Below, one piece after another: positions 9,317-18,187 of a stretch of DNA of 26,367 bases. Made by a program: the position numbers and the translations under genes. Every line of letters begins with the position of its first letter. Within the stretch, counting starts at the first letter, position 1. The stretch lies in assembly GCA_002049455.2 (NCBI GenBank), contig KV919303.1, positions 1 through 26,367 of the forward strand. The letters run 5' to 3'. The notes below the pieces were generated by a model. It saw nothing but the letters and a program-made list of their open reading frames with translations, made no database searches and was not told the DNA's origin. The DNA is from Porphyra umbilicalis (lineage: Eukaryota; Rhodophyta; Bangiophyceae; Bangiales; Bangiaceae).

Positions 9317-9943
9317 ATGCCACCACGTCGGAGCTCTCGCCTGCGCTCTGCGCCTTTCGACGGCCGCTCACGAGCCGGGCAGGTACGCACACCGGAGGAT
9401 CCTTGTCGTGCCCTTTTGATGAGGGGGTACGGCTCGGTCTTGGTCTCCGTGCGGGCTTTGTGGTTTTTTTTTTCACATCGCTCGTGGCTGCTGACATCTT
9501 TGTTGTAGTTGTCGCATCCGTCTTTTTCCCGTGTCCCGTACTCAGATGTGGGTGGTCTGCTGGCTGCCTCTCAGGTGGCCGCTGCTTTGAGCCGCACAGC
9601 TGGCAGTACCTGCCCCCCCTATCCCCCCCCCCACCGGTGATCGCGTCTCCTGCACCGGCGTCGGCGCCCCCCCCCCCTCCCCCTCCGCCTCCTCCTTTGC
9701 CGACGCTCCGGGCGGCTGCCCCCCTTCCCCCCCGCCTTCCTCCCCGCCTTCCCCCCCGCCCCCGTTGTCCGGACACACTGGGCGGGGGGGGGTTTACATC
9801 GGCGGGGTCCGCCCGCTGCCGCCGCCCTCCCCGCGCACGCTGCTGCATCGTCGACGGCCAGCAACGGCGACGCTCCGGCACAGGCGACGCGGGAGCAGGA
9901 GCTGGCGCAGCAGCAGCTTGATCGTCTTCGCCAGCTAGAGTAA
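9317..9943 (+). CDS. Small intron-containing gene inside the 1.34-kb transposon, unknown function
   Basis: Exon 1 is 9317-9382 (MPPRRSSRLRSAPFDG..., basic). The intron is 9383-9508: GTACGC donor, CTGAC branch-like site and TTGTAG acceptor. Exon 2 runs from 9509 (LSHPSFSRVPYSDVGG) to TAA at 9941-9943. The intron is 126 nt, a multiple of three, and its acceptor supplies an in-frame TAG if it is retained. Exon 2 starts and ends in frame +2, but its Pro/Ser-rich middle reads best with successive -1 shifts at 9623-9632 (C10), 9667-9677 (C11) and 9784-9792 (G9). The C-terminus REQELAQQQLDRLRQLE looks like a coiled coil. About 167 aa in total. The family is not recognised. It may be the start of a larger transposase or a captured host gene fragment. 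Confidence 0.45.
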
Positions 9944-10197
9944 TAGAACAGAAATAAACTAAAATATTAATACGAAGGAACAGAAAAATAGGCAGCGATA
10001 CGAACAGTAGTCCGCACTTGTGGGCTGTAAGCATGGTCGACAGACCTCCTCCTCATCTTCGCTGGGCCCAGCTGAGGGCGATTGTGGGCCAATCAAAGTC
10101 CGGCAGATTGCGGTTTTATCGCGGTTTGGACCTCGGCCCACGGTCCCTGCGCAAGCATCACGGATCGCGGTTTTATTGCGGTTCTGTTCCTGTAGGG

Positions 10198-10917
10198 CTG
10201 GGTGCGCGCGCGCGGAGATTTTCTCCAGCGCGTCGCGCCGGTAGGGGCGTCGTGGGCGTTGCTCATCGCGTCTGGCACGCGCACTGTGGCGCACGTGCCG
10301 GGTGCGTTGGTCGGCGCATGGCGCGCGCTGGCGGCGGATGCCCTGCACTGGGTGCGCCGCCAGCCCCAGCACGGCCGCGCGTGGCTTTGGCTTTTGTCAT
10401 TTCCTTGCCTGCTGCTGCATGCGCCGTGCTCGGCCCCCGCCGACGCATCCGACCGGCCGCGCCCGCCGATGCCACGCAAGGCTCGCGCGGCGGCGCTGAT
10501 GCTCGGCGACTTCGTCTCCGCGCCTGCCGACCACAACGCAGGCGTGTGGCGACCGGAGTGGGCGCGCCCTGTGCCGGCGGGCGGCGAGACGGACCGGCGC
10601 GGTGGGGAGCGCGTGGCCGCGTCCACGCGGGCGCAGCCCTCAAGCTGGTGCGCGCCAGCCGCCTGAGCGCGGCCGCCCGGGCGCTGGGCAGCGCCACGCC
10701 GGCGACCCGCACGGCGGCTGTGTGGAACAAGGCGGTGGCGCTGTTCCCCCCCGCCTCGTCCGCGGCGGCGACGCCGGCCTCTATCGCCGCCGCTTTTCCG
10801 ACGGCACTGGGCGGCGGCGCCGCTCTTGGCAAGCGGCCGATCGTGCCGCGGACCGTGCCGCGGGAGGCGGTAGTGGACGCTGTCCGCGGCGCGCCCATCA
10901 GATCCCTGCGCAGCGTG
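10198..10917 (+). pseudogene. ORF2 continuation: region preceding the reverse transcriptase, truncated
   Basis: The frame continues ORF2 after the 1.34-kb insertion. Seen: WRALAADALHWVRRQP and AWLWLLSFPCLLLHAPC, a variable stretch, then, after a -1 shift at about 10600-10625 that avoids the +2 stop at 10664, KLVRASRLSAAARALGS and TAAVWNKAVALFPP. In algal and protist non-LTR polyproteins a segment of this form (a '..L.sAARAL.s....' stretch followed by a 'LFP' stretch) lies just before the reverse-transcriptase domain. That domain itself is absent: coding ends where the 440-bp inverted-repeat element begins at 10918. A pseudogene. Confidence 0.55.
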
Positions 10918-11357
10918 CCCAAAACCGTCGTCAAGAGCACGTCTGCTTTTGCGTGTTTTGGGACAAACAGATTATCTGCAAACCGCCCTGGGGCTCTTTC
11001 AAGGCTGGTTTTTTCCAGAAAGGGCGCCAAAATAATCTGTTCGCCGGGATAGATGCATCTCCACTCGTAAAAAGAGAGACACAGCATAAGACGTATACAC
11101 TTCACCCTTCCAAAAAGTGAGAGAGGCGAAGAAGCATCTATGGCCCTGCTAGCAGGCGCAATGTGTGGAGTGAGGAACGATTCCTGTTCTCGCAAACACA
11201 AATATGCAAGGACCTCGCATGGGATGGCCTCTGAGAGCCTGTCAAGGGGAGGCGATCTGTTTTTTGCACAGGAAATCTGTTTCTTCAAACAGGAACACGG
11301 GCCTCCAAGAGGCTCAAAACAGGCAAAAACAGACGTGCTTTTGACGACGGTTCTGGG
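10918..11357. mobile_element. 440-bp inverted-repeat element (MITE-like)
   Basis: CCCAAAACCGTCGTCAA at 10918-10934 is repeated inverted at 11341-11357 with one mismatch. Similarity continues inward for about 48 bp (AGCACGTCTGCTTTT against its partner). The interior has no open frame of note. A smaller inverted pair, ATAGATGC (11048-11055) and GCATCTAT (11134-11141), bounds an inner 94-bp segment. No clear target duplication is seen. It ends the ORF2 remnant on one side and adjoins the A3 tail on the other. Confidence 0.6.
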
Positions 11358-11367
11358 CCCGCTGCGC

Positions 11368-11453
11368 TGCGAACACGAATGCAGACTGCCACCTCTGAAG
11401 CGGAGAACAAGTCCCTTGATCTAAGTATATGTGTGCATCACTACACTTTGAGA
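11368..11453 (+). repeat. A-family 3' tail, first part
   Basis: Nearly identical to 7090-7165 in A2 (shared AATGCAGACTGCCACCT, TATATGTGTGCATCACTACA). It breaks off exactly at the hAT insertion and resumes at 14405 (AGCATCCTGTCCTA...AGGGAA). Confidence 0.8.
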
Positions 11454-11573
11454 TAGGGTTGCTCAGAACGCTCCGGGCGTCATTAAGGGCGTCGTTAAGG
11501 GCGTCACCAGGGCGTCATTTGGGGCCCACGCTCCATGCACGTAGGATAATCGGATACTGAGACGAATTCCTGT

Positions 11574-11607
11574 CCAGTCGTTACAACTCGAAAATTGTAA
11601 CGACTGG
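11574..11607. repeat. Perfect hairpin in the hAT left subterminal region
   Basis: CCAGTCGTTACAA (11574-11586), an 8-nt loop, then TTGTAACGACTGG. A third half-copy, TTGTAACGATTGG, lies at 11644-11656. Possibly a transposase-binding or replication-fork feature of the element. Confidence 0.7.
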
Positions 11608-13444
11608 CTACCACGGCTTCCTCAGGACGGCTCTCAGCCATCCTTGTAACGATTGGATATGCGTGCTCCACTTGCATTCACTCTGATCCACCCAGCTATC
11701 CGCGTCCCACCACACATTGAAATATTTAAGCCATTCCAAAGCTGGCTCCGATTTCAACCCCTCTTCAGTGCATGTGTAGCGCATGTCCTTGATTATCTGC
11801 GAGATTTTCATATGGGATTTTATGACTTCCGCCCTTGGTACCTAAAGGCATCAGTACGAACCCCAGATGAGTTCTAAGGAACTAATACTCTCTGGCGATT
11901 CAGGCCCCAGAGTATCGCGCCCTCAGGGTGCCCCCCCCAGCGGTGTGCGGCCGAACAGCCTCGTCAATAAAACACTTCCCCCGGCCTCGTCCCATTTCTA
12001 TGCTCACCCACATCCCTTTCCCACCGACGGCGCAATTCCAAGGACGCTCGTGATGTGCCTGTGCTTGTTGAAAACGCCGCGATTAAACCCCGGCGTTGCG
12101 CACGCTACCTTGCATCGAACGTTTCGACACTGTGCATCTCTTTTCTGTATACTGCGCGCACGTTCGTGTATCCAGTTTGCACCACCCCACCACGAGAAAA
12201 GTGATCATTCTATGGTGTACGATCAACAGGTACCAACGCAGAAATCGCGCCGTGCCGCCAGTCCGCGCTTCATCATGCCCCCAGTCCACGATTGTCTGCG
12301 AGGCCGCCGTGTTCGGAACAGTCATTGTTAAGACAATCCGTAGCATTTAGGGTGACTGAACAATAGTTTAATCGTGGTCCAGAGGGCGCATGACAAATAC
12401 GTAATTCTAATACTTTCTTGGTTCTTTGGCGATGCTGTCATCGCCGCTGTCAGGGTGGGTGAAACGTCTCGCATGTCGGGCCGTGTGGCCATATTGTTGG
12501 TGTCTCGGTAAATTTGATCGGTACGGGTCTCGGTATCCCGATCAATAGTCGGTATCGTCCATTTTCTCAATGGTCGGTACAGGTCTGTAATGTAATAATA
12601 TTCGTATTTAATCCTGGGAGAGCTCGACCGACGCCTCACACCGGGCGAGGCACTCACCGGTCCCATTAGTCGCCGACCAGATAGACCAGCAAAACAGCCA
12701 CGATGCAATATTGATCGCACAAGACACCCGCGTCTAGTATGCAGGCCCTCCTGCTTCAGTCAAGCTCGCCTCCTCTGCCCAAGAAAGCGTGTCCTCTGCC
12801 CTTTCAAAAGATGCCTGGGTATCCCCAAGAGGTAGTGTTGCGGCTGCGGAACTTCCGCGCCACCAAGTTTCCTTTGCGTCATAATGTTGGTAGCAGAGTG
12901 GGCGAGCGGTATGTTGTCGATGTATGTGCCTTGATGTGTGGGGAATGTATGGCGCGCTGTGGTACGCAGGAGTATTATTGGTGGGGAGGCGAAGGGATGG
13001 ATCCGAGCTTGCCCAGGTCAGACACAGTCGAGGCCGTGGTGCTACTTGGGTGGAGTGCAGAGGCGGGAGGTTGGTATGGTCGGGGTCATGCGGTGGTCGT
13101 TGCACTGTGTGGATGAGGGTGCGGACGCGAGTGGGGCTCTAACCACATATGCCACAAAATCGGAAAATGTATGAAACGTGAGACTACCGAGATATCGGTA
13201 CAAAAGCGATAAATCGGTATTCCGATTGGGAAAGAGCGTTCATCGCAATGTTCGGTAAATGACAACCTTAGTGGCCACGCCCTGACGGTCCAGAAACACA
13301 GAGCGACGGGACAGCTACGCATCACGCGTCTGAGATGAGAACGTCCGCGAGATGCCATTGGCAACACGCCAGGTCTGGCGTCATACTGTCATGTGAACTT
13401 TCATCCACCTCATCCAGCCTGATACAGTCATTATTCGCTTATGT

Positions 13445-13482
13445 GCCATTCACTTGGAGAGCATGCTCTACAAGTGAATGGC
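13445..13482. repeat. 38-bp near-perfect palindrome inside the hAT element
   Basis: GCCATTCACTTG at 13445-13456 pairs with CAAGTGAATGGC at 13471-13482. The centre AGAGCATGCTCT is itself a palindrome, leaving one mismatched pair. Confidence 0.75.
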
Positions 13483-14598
13483 CCCTAGAGCCTCAGGACC
13501 GCGATCTCTCGCGATCTCGGACTGAAAGAGGGTGCTACTTGTGTGGCGCACCCCTGCCATGAAAACGCATAACGACTGTACTGTGCATTCTATTCCGCGT
13601 ATTTTGCAACGACTTCGGCAAATGAAGTATTATACCTTTGCGACATTAGGAATGTAACCCCCGCATCCTCATCTAAGAAAGACAGACGTTTCTAACTAAA
13701 CTCCTAACGCATCAGCCGATGAAAGATGGTATGAAAAGAAAAGAAGACAACAGTGACAAACTCCGTAAGAGAGGCTCACAAATAAGAACGCTACTGATCC
13801 ATGTTCTCCACAACCCAGCTTAGTACCCTTCGCCAAAAATTGGAACGTGATCGGCCGGTAGGAAGAGCATGAGAGGAAAAGTTGCGAGCCCACTCACTGG
13901 CAGAGAGTTACTGTGCAAGTGTGCGAAAGCGTTTCTCCATTTGCAGGCTCCAGTGAGGTGCCCAGAGCCCCTATTTCGAATTGTGAAATAATTCGCCGGG
14001 TAGTGAAGTGGCCCCCATCCTTCTCTTTCGGTCGAATTCAAGTGCTGAATAACGCTACGTGCATGAAACATGGAACTCATTTGGGCGTCGCGCGCCCCTA
14101 CCGCCCCAACTCAAAAGGGCGTCAGCAAAGGGTCTCGAAGAGAAAGTTTTCAGGGGGTCTACATGATTCAGCAGGTGGCGGCTGTGCACCTTGGTTGGGG
14201 ACAGGCACCCAGTCTTGACACAGAAAATGACATATGAGAGCACAGTATGGGTGCCACTTTGACCACCTGGTGAATCTGAGGGTGCTACTTGGGGCGTCGT
14301 AAGGGCGTTTTGGCTTCCTAATAGGGCGTCAGTAAGGCGTCTTATCCGTCGCGCGCCCCTGACGCCCCCGAAATAGGGGCGTCGTGTGCAACCCTACTTT
14401 GAGAGCATCCTGTCCTACAGGCTAGGGAATTTAAAAACTACGCCGTGCCCCCTATCTTTGCTCCAGAAAAGTGGCCTGTCGCGATCGAGTGTTTTCCTTT
14501 TGACCGACAATGGGTTGTTGTTGACTGATGAGCTGCTTGCGCCACGCTGGGTCTTAATCGATTTAATAGAGATCCAAGGGGTGCAGGACGATACGTAC

Positions 14599-14673
14599 GG
14601 GCCAGGCGCTGGACAAAGACGTGACCAAGGTGCATCATGCTCCGTGGTCTCGTCTTTGTCCAGCGCCTGGCCC
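14599..14673. repeat. 75-bp near-perfect palindrome (foldback)
   Basis: A perfect 23-bp inverted repeat (14599-14621 with 14651-14673, starting GGGCCAGGCGCTGG). The 29-base centre is itself partly palindromic (ACCA...TGGT, GG...CC, GCAT.ATGC). Transcribed, it would form one long hairpin. Confidence 0.85.
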
Positions 14674-15574
14674 ATGATGGGGGAGGAAGACGCGGAAATC
14701 CCTCACCTCCTCGTATTGTAAAGCTGCTTGTTATCTCATTTTCAAGAAACCGGGAACGCTGCTGTCCCCTCTGGTCAGTCCGCCCGCCGCGTCGGGGCGG
14801 CGCCGCCACGTGCCCGCCCGATCGGCTCGGCCGCCCCAATCGCACCCAGGACGGTCGTCCGGCGCCGCCGCCGCGACCGCGCCGCGCCGCCAACACAGCG
14901 CGTTGATGAAATCTCGTGTCAGGTTCCAAGGTATCTGCAACAAGGCCGAACCGTATTGCTGCTCGACCCCTTTGCGTTCAGAGAGAGATCGAAAATGAGT
15001 ACATAACTCCTCTTTGCCCAATCTTTAAGGAGAAGTTCACATCCTTCGAGACATATGTTGCGAGACTCGCCGCAATGATCCCTCGGAGGTCTCGGGGAAG
15101 AAGTGGAGCAAGACCCTGACGGAGGAAAGGATGTGACACCGGCCAGCATTGAGGATACATGCCAAAGATGCATTGAAAGACACGGTCGCTTTATTGTTGC
15201 TCGGCGCGGGCACGGGTGGCAGAGCAGACACGAAATCGATAAGAAAGCCACGGTGTGCTACAGAGTCACGCAGACATGTAGCTAACTGCACACAGCCGCA
15301 AACTCTGACAGAGCTACAGGCCACCGGACAACAGCAAGCTCACCATGTCAGCGACTCGCGGACACCACGCATGCATGTGCGTATGACACAAGTTACTCGA
15401 CTTCGATGTCAGCAACACCCATTGGTTTGCAAAGAAACAGAAGCCAAGAAAGAGGAAGCCATCGCACATATGCATGGTAAGGATACATGGGGGACGGGCG
15501 AGCGAACACGAAAAAGAAGTACGTGGTCAGTTCATCCAACCCATCCACCACCCACCCACCGCGCGCGTCACACT

Positions 15575-15597
15575 ATCCACACTGCGCCAGTGTGGAT
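15575..15597. repeat. Small inverted repeat
   Basis: ATCCACACTG, a CGC loop, then CAGTGTGGAT: a perfect 10-bp stem. Function unknown; it lies in a gene-poor stretch. Confidence 0.6.
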
Positions 15598-15750
15598 CCC
15601 CACCCAATCGCCACCACCACTAGTCCAGCGACTGCAAACGTCGTCCGGCCCGTCGTAGAGTGACTCCCCCCCGCCCCCGTGCGAGCTGGAGAGAATGCGT
15701 GGGATGGAGGGGATGCAGATAAGAATACGACAGGAACGAGGGCGGTCGGC

Positions 15751-15889
15751 AGGAGGGTGGGCGGGGCGATCGAACAGAGGGTGGCCGGGGCTTCCGGCCA
15801 GGAGGGTGGGTGGGGCGGTCGACCAGAGGGTGGGCGGGGCGGTCCGCCAGGAGGGTGGGCCGAGCGGTCGGCCAGGAGAGCGAGCGGGG
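15751..15889 (+). repeat. G-rich minisatellite, 24-25 bp unit, about 5.5 copies
   Basis: Units begin at 15751, 15776, 15800, 15825, 15849 and 15874 (partial). Units starting AGGAGGGTGGG alternate with shorter ones starting AGAGGGTGG, which suggests a ~49-bp higher-order repeat. Repeated GGG runs make the plus strand a possible G-quadruplex former. Confidence 0.8.
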
Positions 15890-16700
15890 ATGTTGGCAGC
15901 ACTTGTGCACTTGGGCGGCAGCCAGGAGCGGGGCTGGGGGCAGCATGGCAGTCACCTGCACACATGCCGAGGGCGCGCATTGGCGCCGCCCAGCACTTCG
16001 AATTATTACTAATCGCCCCGCTATCCCCAAGCACAAGGCTTGACGTTTTCCAGCCCGCTGGTTGGCTGCCCGGTTGACCGGGGGCGCATCCTGGGTCCCC
16101 ATTGGTAGCAGACTATCATGCCAACAGGTACTGAACAAAGTCTGGCTGACACAAGCTACGACGGTGAGGCGTCCGAGCAGAGGTCTCCATGTGCCCGCAA
16201 GAATGCATACTGTGTACGCCAAGTCTGCCTTGAACTGGGTGTGAAGGGTACCGTTTGATCGCGCAAGGAGGACCTGCCCCATGACCCTGCCAGAGCTCTG
16301 CACGGCAATGCCAGCAGCCGTCCCACTCTAGCGACACCGTTTGCGCCCCCATCCTCCCCGACCCCCTCGGCATGTATGTGCAGCCCCCCTCGCCCCCCCC
16401 CCCCTGCCAGCAGGAGAAAGGAGTGGGAGAGGACAGGAAAGGAGGCAAGCACAAGTGTCCGTGGTTGGGCGGTGCCCGCAGCTATTGGGAGTAGACGAGT
16501 ACGCACATGGGTAGGGGTGACCAGGTGGGTGGGGTAAGAAGGTCTCTGGGGGTGTCAGAAAGCCTTCTCAGACAGAGCCTTTTAGAGATCGACACAGCGA
16601 CATTTGCGAGGATGGTGTCACGAGGTTTGCTGCATGGAAAAACATTTCTCTCACGACCTCTCACGGTTCGCATATATTTTAAGTTCTCCGTGACCCAATT

Positions 16701-17825
16701 TGACAACGTGCTGTGAACGCGGCGGCGCGGCGGCTGGCCGCCGCCACCCGCCGCCGCGCGGCCGCTCCGACCGACCGACGCGGTCGGCCCGGCCGACCGC
16801 GGACCCCGCCCGCCCGCGCCCCGCCGCAGCCGCCGGGGGGGGGACCCGGGCGGGCCCCCGTGGCGCCCGGGGGGGGGGCTGCCCCGGGGGGGGCTCCAAC
16901 GCGGCCCCCGACGGCACGCCCTCGCCGCGCAATTTTATGGGTGCGTTTTTCTGGGGGTGGCGTGCCCCACACGGAAGCCACCGCAGGGGCGGCCGCGCGC
17001 CCCCCCCCCCCCCCCTCAACCCCCCCGCCCCCATTCCTCCCCCCGCCAGCCACCGTGTGTGCTCCAAGCGCGGGCGGGGGGGTGGGGGGCAGGGGGGTCG
17101 CCGCGAGGGGGGGGGGCGTGTGTTTGTGTCTGGTCTGGGCGCGCCGCGTGCGCGCGCCGCGGCCGCGCGCGCGGCGCGGCCGCCGCGGCGGGCGGCGGGC
17201 GCGGGTGGGGCCGCCGCCCGCTGGCCGCCGGCCGGGCCCCGGCCTGGCCGCCGCCCGCCCGCCCGTGCACGCAGCAGCGCCCCCCGTGTCGGGGACGGCG
17301 GGGGCGCGGCGTCGCGCCGCCCGCACCGGCGGGACGGCGACGACGCGGCGGGCGGCGACGGCGACGGGGGTGGGCGGCGGCGCGCCGTGCCGCCGACTCG
17401 TGTCGCGGGCGAGGCGCGCCGTGGTGGCGGTGGGGGACGGCCGCGCGGGTGCCGCCCGCCCGCGCTTTTTTTTTTTGTTGTTGTTTCTTGTTGGTGGACG
17501 CAACAGCCACCCCCTGCCCTCCCTCCCCCTCCCCCTCCCCCTCCCCGCGCGTCAGCCACTATCGTGTCTCTTCCCCCGCCTTTCTCCGTTGGTGCGGCGA
17601 CCAGGTGGCGTCGATACGGATTGAGGGTTGCCGTCGCGGGGGGGGGCCGGGGTGTCGCATCGGTGGCGCGCCGCTGCCGCCACCGTCGCCACGTCCGCCG
17701 CTGCGTCTGTCGCCGCGTCCGCCCCCCCCCATCGCCGCGGCGTCCGCCTCCCCTCCGCCGACGCCACATCATCGGCCTTTCGCCCCCCCCCCCTCGCCCC
17801 CCGCCCCCCCCCCCCCCCCTTGGTA
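16701..17825. other. GC-rich region upstream of the DP gene
   Basis: About 1.1 kb with many overlapping open frames on both strands, as expected by chance at this GC content, and none with recognisable content. It should hold the promoter and 5' UTR of the DP gene. Notable sequences are a T11 run at 17466-17476 followed by TTG repeats, a CCCCCT-repeat pyrimidine tract at about 17518-17546, and a C run just before 17820. Confidence 0.45.
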
Positions 17826-18034
17826 ATGGACCGAGGCGGCCGGCGGCTGCCGCCCCGCCTCGACATTAAAAAACACCGCAAACCCCGCGGCGCCTCGGTC
17901 GTTGCCGCCGCCAACAGCCGCGTGCCCGGGGCGGCCAAGCGCGCCGCCGTCGCCGCCGCCGCCGCCGCCGAGGTCGCCGCCACCTCCTCCGCCTCGCCAG
18001 CCGCCAGCGATGCGACGACCGCCACGACGGCGGG

Positions 18035-18072
<38 letters not shown>

Positions 18073-18155
18073 GGGGGGGCGGGGCGGGGCGGCTCGGCCC
18101 CCCGCCGCCGCCGCCGCCGCCGCCGCTGCCACCGCCGCCGCCGGTGCTGCCGGCG

Positions 18156-18187
<32 letters not shown>

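Larger units (their letters stand above)
8860..10197 (+). mobile_element. 1.34-kb terminal-inverted-repeat element carrying a gene
   Basis: 34-bp ends at 8860-8893 and 10164-10197 are inverted copies with 4 mismatches (outer end CCCTACRGGAACAGA). Extra GCGGTTTTAT copies lie at 10110 and 10167. The 22-bp perfect palindrome at 8883-8904 overlaps the left end. Flanking triplets are CTA (8857-8859) and CTG (10198-10200), a possible 3-bp duplication with one difference. Removing the element rejoins ORF2 in frame. It holds one intron-bearing gene but no recognisable transposase, so it is non-autonomous. The superfamily is not assigned; CACTA-like elements also make 3-bp duplications, but the ends differ. 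Confidence 0.7.
11454..14396. mobile_element. hAT-type DNA transposon, 2943 bp, nested in the A3 tail
   Basis: The ends are TAGGGTTGC (11454) and GCAACCCTA (to 14396). The first 17 bp of each end agree at about 14 positions. Flanking bases are CTTTGAGA at 11446-11453 and again at 14397-14404, a perfect 8-bp duplication. The 8-bp duplication and the YAGGG terminus are the hallmarks of the hAT superfamily. Joining the flanks restores the A-family tail. Subterminal AGGGCGTC motifs cluster at both ends (four at about 11473-11518, several at 14085-14390), as expected of transposase binding sites. The interior (about 50% GC) has only short open frames and nothing resembling a hAT transposase, BED finger or dimerisation domain, so the copy is non-autonomous or badly decayed. 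Confidence 0.85.
7213..14427 (+). mobile_element. Repeat A3: large coding relative of A1/A2, with nested insertions
   Basis: The right end is well supported. 11368-11453 continues across the hAT insertion into 14405-14427 and matches the A2 tail with only a few differences. The left end is tentative: CCCTGGCCTTT at 7213-7223 resembles the A1/A2 terminus, but the next bases do not. Between them, on the same strand, lie retroelement-like ORF1 and ORF2 remnants. After removing the 1.34-kb, 440-bp and 2.94-kb insertions, about 2.5 kb of the element remain, and the reverse-transcriptase catalytic core is missing. Inference: A3 is a decayed, internally deleted copy of the coding element whose 3' tail A1 and A2 share. 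Confidence 0.4.
14428..16700. other. 2.3-kb gene-poor region
   Basis: No reading frame here shows conserved motifs or the GC-rich third positions of the genes in this window. It contains the 14599-14673 palindrome, the 15575-15597 small inverted repeat and the 15751-15889 minisatellite. A short GC-rich patch at 14770-14900 resembles gene-flanking sequence. Composition is otherwise like the transposon interiors. Confidence 0.5.

Noticed and set aside
11867..12331. Open frames inside the 2.94-kb hAT element as a transposase
   Set aside because: All are short and lack hAT landmarks (BED zinc finger, DDE residues, C-terminal dimerisation motif).
12500..13260. Clusters of TCGGTA at 12500-12580 and 13180-13255 as ends of a further nested element inside the hAT
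   Set aside because: Neither inverted nor direct alignment of the two clusters holds over more than short words.
16713..17624. A 300-residue plus-strand open frame before the DP gene
   Set aside because: The product is Arg/Pro/Gly/Ala low complexity with no motif, and several equally long frames overlap it on both strands.
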